Of a DNA stretch of 21,423 nucleotides, positions 15,843-21,423 are shown in pieces. The stretch is from positions 1 through 21,423 of the forward strand of contig JAEZGR010000120.1 of NCBI GenBank assembly GCA_023437255.1, read 5' to 3'. The notes under the pieces were generated by a model. It was given only the letters and a program-made list of their open reading frames with translations. It did not search any database and was not told where the DNA came from. A program made the translations under genes and the position numbers. Source of the DNA: Pseudomonadota bacterium. GTDB lineage: Bacteria; Pseudomonadota; Gammaproteobacteria; Burkholderiales; Burkholderiaceae_B. Each line of letters opens with the position of its first letter. Position 1 is the first letter of the stretch.

Positions 15843-17120
15843 TCAGAGCGTCCAGTACGAGACGCCAGCGGGCAGCCGTTTTGTGTCCAGAACGGACTTC
15901 AGGTCGCATACCATTCCACCGGTCTTGACCATGTGCGGCAGGTCTTCCCAGATGGAATCCATGGTTTCGCAATGCGGTACCGCCAGGATCAGGGCGTCCA
16001 TTGAACGGAACTGGTCGCGGTCGACAAGCGTGATGCCGTACTCGTGCTCCATCTGGTCCGGATCGGCCATCGGATCGCAAGCGACCGGAGCAAGGCCGTA
16101 CTGGCCCAGCGCGTTGTAAAGGTCGACGACCTTGGAATTGCGAATGTCGGGCACGTTCTCTTTGAACGTCATGCCCAAGATGCCGACCCGGGTCTCTCCG
16201 TTCAGGCAGCCCTTGCGCGCAAGGGCCTGCACCAGTCGCGAGGCAACGTGCGAAGCCATGCCGTCGTTGATTCGACGGCCTGCCAGGATGACTTCGGGGT
16301 GGTAACCGAGTGCCTGAGCTTTGGAGGTCAGGTAGTAGGGATCAACACCGATGCAGTGGCCGCCCACCAGCCCAGGTGTGAACTTCAGGAAGTTCCATTT
16401 GGTGCCGGCGGCCTCCAGAACCTCCGAGGTGCGAATGCCAACGAGATCGCAGATCTTCGACACCTCGTTCATCAGGGCGATATTGATATCGCGCTGCGTG
16501 TTTTCCAGAACTTTCGCCGCCTCGGCCACCTTGATCGAAGAGGCGCGGTGCACGCCCGCATCGATGATCTGCTCATACACGCCGGCAATGATCTCGAGCG
16601 ACTCCGCATCCTGGCCCGAGACAATCTTGACGATATTCTCGAGCGGGTGCTCGCGGTCGCCGGGATTGATGCGTTCCGGGCTATAGCCAAGTTTGAAGTC
16701 AATGCCGCAATGCAGGCCCGACGCCTTTTCCAGCTCAGGGCCGCAAATTTCTTCCGTGGCGCCGGGGTGGACGGTGGATTCGAACACGACAATAGAGCCC
16801 GGTTGCAAGACCGAGCCTACCGATCGGCAAGCGTGAACAAGCAGAGAAAAATCAGGATTGTTTTTCTCGTCGACAGGCGTTGGAACGGCCACTACGAAAA
16901 AGTCGCAGCCCTTGAGCTCTGACAGCTGATCGGTGAACTGCAACGTCGACGCAAGCAACGCGTCGCGCTCGATTTCGCCAGTCCAGTCGTCTCCCTCTTT
17001 CAGCCGTGTGATCCTTCGCTTGTCTACATCGAAGCCGATGACATCAAAGCGTTTGGAAAGCGCCACTGCCACGGGCAGGCCGACATATCCGAGGCCACAC
17101 ACTGCGATTCTCTTTACCAC
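15843..17120 (-). CDS. tviB: UDP-N-acetylglucosamine 6-dehydrogenase (TviB/WbpO type)
   Basis: A 425-residue NAD-dependent UDP-sugar dehydrogenase that oxidises UDP-GlcNAc C6 to the uronic acid, the first committed step to Vi. The Rossmann motif GLGYVGLP is at 9-16, the substrate-region motif SPERINPGD at 147-155, and the catalytic Cys256 lies in GGHCIGVDPYYL. Length equals that of Salmonella TviB. The start is a GTG at 17120, preceded by GAGGGA at a 5-nt distance; the ATG at 17133-17131 is out of frame. It is the first gene of the capsule operon, with a 407-bp upstream region containing likely control elements. Confidence 0.93.
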   Translation of the reverse strand: MVKRIAVCGLGYVGLPVAVALSKRFDVIGFDVDKRRITRLKEGDDWTGEIERDALLASTLQFTDQLSELKGCDFFVVAVPTPVDEKNNPDFSLLVHACRSVGSVLQPGSIVVFESTVHPGATEEICGPELEKASGLHCGIDFKLGYSPERINPGDREHPLENIVKIVSGQDAESLEIIAGVYEQIIDAGVHRASSIKVAEAAKVLENTQRDINIALMNEVSKICDLVGIRTSEVLEAAGTKWNFLKFTPGLVGGHCIGVDPYYLTSKAQALGYHPEVILAGRRINDGMASHVASRLVQALARKGCLNGETRVGILGMTFKENVPDIRNSKVVDLYNALGQYGLAPVACDPMADPDQMEHEYGITLVDRDQFRSMDALILAVPHCETMDSIWEDLPHMVKTGGMVCDLKSVLDTKRLPAGVSYWTL

Positions 17121-17298
17121 GGAAATCCCTCATTGAATGTAGACAAAAAAGCGTTGACTCTGTGCGGCAGGCAATAACCCGGCACAAGTTCATCGCATCC
17201 TAGAGGGAGGGCGCGGGGAAGTTATTTCTAAAAATGTGAGTTGTGGAGAAAATGAATCAGCTTGGACTTGCGATAACGCGGGAAAACCCTAGACCTGA

Positions 17299-17320
17299 GT
17301 TTGTTCCGAAGGAAGCAAAC
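17299..17320 (-). promoter_or_regulatory. Candidate hairpin in the tviB leader RNA
   Basis: GTTTG+TTCC (17299-17307) pairs with GGAA+CAAAC (17311-17314 and 17316-17320) around a 3-nt loop with one bulged base at 17315. If transcription starts near 17345, this stem lies at the 5' end of a leader of about 225 nt. No T-run follows on the minus strand that would make it a standard terminator. Confidence 0.3.
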
Positions 17321-17345
17321 AGAAACACAAAAGCCGAGTCGCTTG

Positions 17346-17385
17346 TTAACGAATATAAAAAAGCGTTTTTATTGGAACTCGTTAA
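17346..17385. repeat. Nested inverted repeats upstream of tviB
   Basis: The outer arms TTAACGA (17346-17352) and TCGTTAA (17379-17385) are perfect complements. Inside them, ATAAAAA (17355-17361) and TTTTTAT (17366-17372) form a second perfect inverted repeat with a 4-nt centre. The two centres differ by only 2 bp, and the candidate -10 box overlaps the structure. This is the form expected of an operator for a dimeric regulator, although AT-rich DNA produces such patterns by chance more easily. Confidence 0.4.
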
Positions 17386-17527
17386 TTAGATTGAAATGCA
17401 GCCGTGCAGAGGGGCGTTCATAAAGCCAATGCCCATGCGGTTGACGTCAGATTCCCGCGTAATCTCGCGCTGGGCCGGGTGGTCTGCGCTGTAATTGCAA
17501 AAAAGTCTTATTTTGTAATTTGCTTAT

Positions 17528-18304
17528 TCATGCCACCTCTCCTGCCATCCACTCGTCCCCAATCGTCCTCGAGGTAGCTTCCAGTATTGGAACAAACTTC
17601 GCAATAACACCCTCGTTCAACGTTCGAGAGAACGTCGAATATGCCATCGCCCCGAGCAAATAATCACCCGCAAATATCGGAACGGCGATCGCACTGCTTT
17701 CAGAATCCTTATGACCTCGTCGCAACCCATACCCCTGTCCCCGCGTTTCGCGAATGAGGCGCTTTAGCTCGCGGGCCGGCGGCCAGCTTCCTGAGGGTCT
17801 TTGCGCGACATGCAGGTCATAGAGAATGCGCCGTTCCGCCCGGTCGCAGAAGGAAAAATAAGCCCTGCCGAGCGCAGAATTGAACAGACCGTAGAGCCGC
17901 CCGTAACTACTGGGGCGAATGGCATAAGGACTGTACGGCATGGTGCAGAAATCGACACGCAGTTCGCAGCCATTCACCGTTGCAAGGGACAGTGGCCACT
18001 TGATCCGCTTCGTCGCAGTTATCAAGATGGGTGCCGCCACGTCCACCAACCGGCTTTGCTGCACGACACCCTTGCTCAGTTCTGTCACGGCGCTGGTCAG
18101 CTGATAGTAGCCATACATACCTTCGTGCGATCGCACGTAATGTTCTTCCTGTAACGCTGCGAGCGTACGATGCAATGTCGACTTTGCCAGACCCGTACGT
18201 TCCGCCAGCGCCTGCAGCGACCACACCGGCCTTTCATTCATGGCCCGCAATACCAGAAACGCCCGCTGCACAGACCTGACCACCACTCTATTACCTCCCG
18301 ACAT
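17528..18304 (-). CDS. IclR-family transcriptional regulator
   Basis: A 258-residue DNA-binding regulator of the IclR family. The N-terminal winged helix-turn-helix covers about residues 8-70: VRSVQRAFLVL, then SLQALAERTGLAKSTLHRTL as helix-turn-helix, and a wing. The C-terminal effector domain (about 80-250) has family-like segments such as ALGRAYFSF and GYGLRRGHKDSESSAIAVPIF near the ligand pocket. It is divergent from the Bug-cupin-aldolase genes and most likely controls them in response to their substrate, a common arrangement. It is also upstream of tviB in the same direction, in the place where tviA sits in Salmonella, but it is not related to TviA. The ATG at 18304 has no strong ribosome binding site; in-frame GTG codons just downstream are alternatives. 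Confidence 0.88.
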   Translation of the reverse strand: MSGGNRVVVRSVQRAFLVLRAMNERPVWSLQALAERTGLAKSTLHRTLAALQEEHYVRSHEGMYGYYQLTSAVTELSKGVVQQSRLVDVAAPILITATKRIKWPLSLATVNGCELRVDFCTMPYSPYAIRPSSYGRLYGLFNSALGRAYFSFCDRAERRILYDLHVAQRPSGSWPPARELKRLIRETRGQGYGLRRGHKDSESSAIAVPIFAGDYLLGAMAYSTFSRTLNEGVIAKFVPILEATSRTIGDEWMAGEVA

Positions 18305-18339
18305 GGTTCAGATTTCGCCTGACCTCGAATGCGAAATTG

Positions 18340-18363
18340 TATCGATATTCCGCTGTGTGGAAT
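18340..18363. promoter_or_regulatory. Candidate IclR operator in the divergent intergenic region
   Basis: An inverted repeat ATTCC-N7-GGAAT (18347-18351 and 18359-18363) directly follows an 8-bp palindrome TATCGATA (18340-18347). It lies 36 bp upstream of the iclR-type start and between the two divergent genes, where autoregulating IclR proteins normally bind. Confidence 0.4.
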
Positions 18364-18483
18364 CTAGTCCGAAGATCGTTGAGCACGCGTGGGGGGCTTC
18401 CTACACTGAAAAGGACAGCCATGAACCACACCCCGAAGCCTGAGGATGTCGCACTCCCTCTCGGCCTTACACGGAGACTTAGA

Positions 18484-19337
18484 ATGAAAGAACGAGGCAA
18501 GCCCCTTTTCGCAGCGATTCTCGCCACCGCGGCAATGCTGCTCGCTCCAACTGTTTCTGCGGTAGAAAACTACCCGAGCAAGCCCGTATCCCTAGTGGTG
18601 CCGTTCGCACCCGGTGGTTCGACAGACATCTTTGGCCGCCTGATTGCGCAGCACTTCTTCAAGGACAAGGGCGGGAACGCCATCGTGGAGAACGTCGCTG
18701 GCGCGGGTGGCAATATCGGTGCAGCCCGGGTCGCCCGCTCGGCTCCCGACGGCTACACCCTTGAGATTGGCGCTATGTCGACCCATGCGATGAATGGCAG
18801 CCTGTATACATCGCTCAATTTCGAGCCCATGGAAGATTTCGTACCGGTCGCCATGCTGGCGCAAGCGATCAACGTCATCGCGGTCAAACCTTCTTTCCCG
18901 GCGCAGAACTTCCAGGAACTGATCAATTACGTGCGGGCGAATCCCGGAAAAGTGAATTATTCGTCTGGTGGGATCGGGACTCACAACCACCTGACCCTCG
19001 CCTTGTTGGAAGAAAGGACCGGCTTGGAAATGGTACACGTGCCCTATAAAGGCGGTGGCCCCGCTGTCACCGCCCTGCTCCAAGGTGAGGTAGACATGTT
19101 CGCTGGCGGCGCATCACTTCTATTGCGCCATGCAGAGCCCGGCAATGTTCGCCTGATCGCCGTGACAGAATCAACGCCAAGCGAACTGGTGCCCGGTGTG
19201 CCGAGTGCATCTGATGTTGTGCCAGATTTCATTGTGACCAACTGGTATGGCGTCTTCGGCCCCAAAGGAATGGATCCTGAACTCGTGAAGGCCATCAATG
19301 CCGAAATCAACCGTATCGTGGCGCTGCCTGAAGTCGC
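18484..19337 (+). pseudogene. Bug/TctC-family solute-binding protein, 3' end lost
   Basis: The N-terminal portion is a normal Bug protein: the ATG at 18484 has GGAG 7 nt upstream and opens a good signal peptide (LLAPTVSA). The Bug loop VPFAPGGSTD and ENVAGAGG follow, then VPYKGGGPA. An in-frame ATG at 18421, also with a Shine-Dalgarno (AAGGA), would add 21 residues before the signal peptide and is less likely. Homology runs to about NRIVALPEV (near 19336), where some 35-40 C-terminal residues of a normal Bug protein are missing. The frame continues open to 19557 but then encodes an unrelated Arg/Ser/Cys-rich tail that is simply the wrong frame of the following cupin sequence. The parsimonious reading is a deletion that removed the Bug 3' end, the intergenic gap and the cupin 5' end. 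Loss of the C-terminal helix that closes the Bug fold probably inactivates it. A sequencing or assembly error is not excluded. Confidence 0.75.
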
Positions 19338-19622
19338 CGTGGAATCGAGCGCAAGGCGTTCAGCGGCGACGGTGCGACCATCGCGTTGCACCGACTGCAG
19401 CCGGGGCATGAGGTGCTACCACACTCGCACCCACACGAGCAGATCGCGTACATCATGCAGGGCACCGTCGACTTTCGAGTGGGCGACGAGGTCTTGCGCC
19501 TCGGCCCAGGCGGCATCGTCGTTGTCCCGCCCAACGTTGTCCACTGTGCAACAGTAGTCGGAGACGAGCCAGTACTGAATCTGGACGTGTTCACACCTGC
19601 CCGTCCGGAGTACGACGCGTGA
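19335..19622 (+). pseudogene. Cupin-domain protein, 5' end lost
   Basis: Read in the frame open from 19332 to the TGA at 19620-19622, the sequence is a small single-domain cupin: RRGIERKAFSGDGATIALHRL, then cupin motif 1 (PGHEVLPHSHPHEQIAYIMQG, with the metal-binding HxHxxE pattern and a trailing Gly) and cupin motif 2 (PNVVH, with its His). It lacks a normal start: the frame is closed by TGA at 19329-19331 and the first usable codon is a TTG at 19386, inside the domain. About 10-20 N-terminal residues appear to be missing. It is in the -1 frame relative to the Bug gene that runs into it and no slippery heptamer was seen. The 3' end is intact and overlaps the next gene as GTGA. Confidence 0.72.
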
Positions 19623-20437
19623 GTCATCACGACTCTGACGCCCGCCAGCGCGGGCAAGCCCCGGTCGCCACTGACCAGCCTGAATTGCGGCGCGTTCTTG
19701 GAGGTGGCCAGCTTGCCATTGGGACCTTCGTCAAAACCACGCATTATCAAACCGTGGAAGTGCTGGCCGGGGCGCGTCTGGATTATCTGGTTCTGGATGC
19801 CGAGCATGCGCCCTTCGGCCGCGAAGCTCTGGACGCCTGCTGCCTGGCGGCCAGGGCATACTCGATGCCAGTCATGGTCCGAACGGCGTCTCACCGGCCC
19901 GAGCATATCCTGCAGGCTCTCGATTGCGGTGCTCACGGCGTCCTGGTGCCGCATGTCGACGACGCTGACATCGCAGCAAAAGTGGTAGCCGCCGCGCGGT
20001 ATCGCGAAGCCGGCGGTCAACGAGGGTTTTCTAATTCGCCGCGTGCCGGGGGCTATGGTCAGTTTGCGATGGCGGAACACATCGCTGTCAGCGACAGGCA
20101 CACGGCAGTGATGGTGCAGATCGAAAGCGCCACGGCAGTAGAGAACGTGGCCGACATCGCGGCGGTGGAAGGCATCGATGCACTCTTCATCGGCCGCGCG
20201 GACCTGGCGGTTTCTTATGGTGCCGAGACGATCGCCGATCCCAGTGTGGCGGCAGCGGTAAGGCAGGTTGCGCGCGTTGCCACAGAACAGCACATACCGT
20301 TGGGTATCTTCTTGCCCAATGAGTTGGAGCTAGAAACGTTCCGGCGGCTCGGCTTCAGCATATTCATTATTGGTTCAGACCAAAGTCTGTTGAAGGGGGC
20401 GGCAGCTCAAGTGGTGACGGCTGCCCGCAGTTCCTGA
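19619..20437 (+). CDS. HpcH/HpaI-family aldolase (class II, 2-keto-3-deoxy acid type)
   Basis: A 272-residue metal-dependent aldolase of the HpcH/HpaI/citrate-lyase family, which cleaves 4-hydroxy-2-oxo acids to pyruvate and an aldehyde. Expected residues are present: His63 in LDAEHAPFG, Arg88 in VMVRTA, GVLVPHVDD (107-115), Glu169 in VQIES and Asp195 in FIGRADLAVSYG, the last two being metal ligands in the family. Length is normal. The start is GTG at 19619, overlapping the cupin stop by 4 bp (GTGA), with GGAG 8 nt upstream, so it was probably translationally coupled to the cupin. The Bug-cupin-aldolase set looks like a small uptake and catabolic operon controlled by the divergent IclR protein; the substrate is unknown. 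Confidence 0.88.
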   Translation: MSHHDSDARQRGQAPVATDQPELRRVLGGGQLAIGTFVKTTHYQTVEVLAGARLDYLVLDAEHAPFGREALDACCLAARAYSMPVMVRTASHRPEHILQALDCGAHGVLVPHVDDADIAAKVVAAARYREAGGQRGFSNSPRAGGYGQFAMAEHIAVSDRHTAVMVQIESATAVENVADIAAVEGIDALFIGRADLAVSYGAETIADPSVAAAVRQVARVATEQHIPLGIFLPNELELETFRRLGFSIFIIGSDQSLLKGAAAQVVTAARSS

Positions 20438-20735
20438 CACCTGAGCCGGCGCTGCGCCGCCGCAGTCGTTCGCGATTCCCGGTGTGATTCAGAACTCGGT
20501 GTCACACCGTCGCACAGCCGTGCCCGCGTCTCGAACGATAACGCCTACTCTGAATCCTTGTTCCGTACCTGCAAATACCATCCCGCCTTCCCAGTGGCTG
20601 GCTTTGCCGACCCCCGATCCAAGGGATAACGAGAGGGTGAACAGTTACTGCCTGTCCGGGGCCGTCAGATAGCGTGCAATCAGGCCGGCGTGCTCATTTA
20701 GAATGGTACATCCTGTCGGCCCCGAGTCTCCCCGC
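20438..20735 (+). other. Intergenic region without a recognised gene
   Basis: Between the aldolase and the sensor gene I see no convincing coding sequence. An inverted repeat GGTGTGA (20481-20487) / TCACACC (20502-20508) and an overlapping near-palindrome CGGTGT-C-ACACCG (20497-20509) are present but are not followed by a T-run, so they are not a standard terminator. A TAGAAT at 20699-20704 could be a -10 box for the downstream gene, with a poor -35. Confidence 0.35.
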
Positions 20736-21423
20736 ATGCGCGTACTCACCACGTATCAGCCTAATCTACGAAGACTTATTCTCGCTGTTGTGGTTCTGAC
20801 CGCTCTGGTGATGCTGGCGACTGCATTTCTCGCCTCCTATAGCGTGCAACGCCAGGTGCTGATCGATTCAGCGATGGAGGCCAACTTGTCGTACGCCTCC
20901 AAGCTGGCCGAAAGCACGGAGGGATTTCTTGATGCGGCCCAGCAACAGTTGGCCCACAGCGCCAAAATCCTTGGCCCGCGATTTCACGAGCCAGGTGTAC
21001 TGCAAGAGGAAACTGAGCGCCTTCACTTTCAAACGTTCAGCTTCAACGCGGTAGGCATTACCGACGCTGAAGGCATCATTCGTGCGACGTCGCCTGACCA
21101 TCTCCAGATAGTGGGCGTGTTGAATGAAAGCGTTGGCAGCCGACTGGCACTGCTCGAACGCAAGCCGTTAGTCAGTGCCCCCTATCTTTCACTGGCCGGC
21201 AACCTTATCGTCTTCATTTCACACCCCATTTTTTCAGCCGCAAACGAGTACCTGGGCTATATAGGTGGGGCGGTGTACCTCAAGCAAAAAAACATTCTGA
21301 ATGCGCTTCTGGGGCAACATTACTACCGCGACGGCTCATATATCTATGTAGTAGACCAATCGCGCCGCCTTCTCTACCACCCCGACCCAGATCGCATCGG
21401 TACGCTCGTGCCCGAAAATACGG
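20736..21423 (+). CDS. Membrane sensor protein, N-terminal part (Cache-type sensor; probable diguanylate cyclase), runs off the right edge
   Basis: An open frame begins with ATG at 20736 and has no stop before the window ends, giving 229 visible residues. After a short basic start (RR at 13-14) there is one membrane span (about 15-36, LILAVVVLTALVMLATAFLA). The following periplasmic domain contains Cache-like features: VGITDAEGIIRATSPD, then GYIGGAVYL and YIYVVDQSRRLLYHPDPDRIG, the last being very typical of dCache sensors. The output domain is outside the window; GGDEF diguanylate cyclases, histidine kinases and chemoreceptors all use this sensor. GGDEF is my best guess from the overall style of the N-terminus. 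The ribosome binding site is weak (GAG 10 nt upstream). Confidence 0.75.
   Translation, partial: MRVLTTYQPNLRRLILAVVVLTALVMLATAFLASYSVQRQVLIDSAMEANLSYASKLAESTEGFLDAAQQQLAHSAKILGPRFHEPGVLQEETERLHFQTFSFNAVGITDAEGIIRATSPDHLQIVGVLNESVGSRLALLERKPLVSAPYLSLAGNLIVFISHPIFSAANEYLGYIGGAVYLKQKNILNALLGQHYYRDGSYIYVVDQSRRLLYHPDPDRIGTLVPENT

Larger units (their letters stand above)
17121..17527 (-). promoter_or_regulatory. Leader and probable promoter region of the capsule operon
   Basis: This 407-bp gap between tviB and the iclR-type gene contains no convincing gene. It is clearly more AT-rich than the surrounding genes, especially 17221-17400 and 17490-17527. On the minus strand a TATATT hexamer (plus coordinates 17352-17357) is a possible -10 box, but no good -35 is seen 16-18 bp upstream, which would suit an activator-dependent promoter. 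A perfect 8-bp palindrome TGACGTCA lies at 17442-17449. No JUMPStart/ops element was found. Confidence 0.45.

Noticed and set aside
3711..17120. Recent mobile-island acquisition of the capsule locus
   Set aside because: No integrase, IS, tRNA or direct repeats flank it within the window, and codon use in the genes looks similar to the neighbours; only the tviB leader is AT-rich.
17121..17527. JUMPStart/ops element (GGCGGTAG) upstream of the capsule operon
   Set aside because: Looked for on the minus strand in the leader and not found, so RfaH-type control is not supported by sequence.
17490..17527. Possible intrinsic terminator after the iclR-type gene
   Set aside because: A T-run exists on the minus strand but no GC-rich stem precedes it; the AT-rich GTAATT repeats do not make a convincing hairpin.
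19337..19557. Programmed frameshift joining Bug and cupin into one protein
   Set aside because: No slippery heptamer at the junction and both homologies lack their adjoining ends, so a deletion explains it better.
19307..20293. Minus-strand open frame (about 328 codons) across the Bug/cupin/aldolase region
   Set aside because: It crosses three recognisable plus-strand coding segments and shows no domain.
20484..20672. Small plus-strand ORF of about 62 codons after the aldolase
   Set aside because: No ribosome binding site, a low-complexity Pro/Thr/Ser translation and no similarity that I recognise; treated as non-coding.

Overview
This window looks like a chromosomal segment of a high-GC beta-proteobacterium, most likely Burkholderiales/Alcaligenaceae (Achromobacter or Bordetella type). 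The reasons are two Bug/TctC-type periplasmic binding proteins placed next to CoA-ligase, cupin and aldolase genes, an IclR regulator, and a Vi-antigen capsule locus of the kind known outside the enterics in this order. No tRNA, rRNA, CRISPR array, IS element or integrase was recognised.

Layout. (1) 109-2623 (+): a Bug solute-binding protein and an acyl-CoA synthetase, 10 bp apart, forming an operon that may extend left of the window. (2) 3647-2616 (-): an RlmN/Cfr-family radical SAM methyltransferase whose stop overlaps the CoA-ligase stop tail to tail. (3) 17120-3711 (-): one long, tightly packed operon in the gene order of the Salmonella Vi capsule locus: tviB, tviD, tviE, vexA, vexB, vexC, vexD, vexE, followed 12 bp later by a secreted PL1 pectate-lyase homologue (vexL type). 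tviC (the epimerase) and tviA (the regulator) are missing. (4) 17121-17527: an AT-rich leader/promoter region with nested palindromes and a leader hairpin. (5) 18304-17528 (-): an IclR regulator, divergent from (6) 18484-20437 (+): a Bug gene broken at its 3' end and joined out of frame to a cupin gene that has lost its 5' end, then an intact HpcH/HpaI-type aldolase overlapping the cupin by GTGA. (7) 20736 to the right edge (+): the N-terminal sensor part of a membrane signalling protein.

How it works together. TviB oxidises UDP-GlcNAc, a 4-epimerase encoded elsewhere should give UDP-GalNAcA, TviE polymerises it and TviD O-acetylates it. VexE is the presumed lipid-terminus acyltransferase, VexB/C/D/A export the chain, and VexL can cut Vi polymer in the periplasm.

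The most striking observation is that the VexC ATPase subunit aligns with KpsT without gaps through the Walker A/Q-loop stretch, the signature/Walker B stretch and the H-loop stretch, yet has lost Walker A, the Q-loop Gln, the LSGG signature, the Walker B Asp, the catalytic Glu and the switch His. It looks like a pseudo-ATPase. Its partner permease VexB carries an extra charged cytoplasmic N-terminus of about 190 residues. If this is real, the energy source of this capsule exporter is not explained by the locus.
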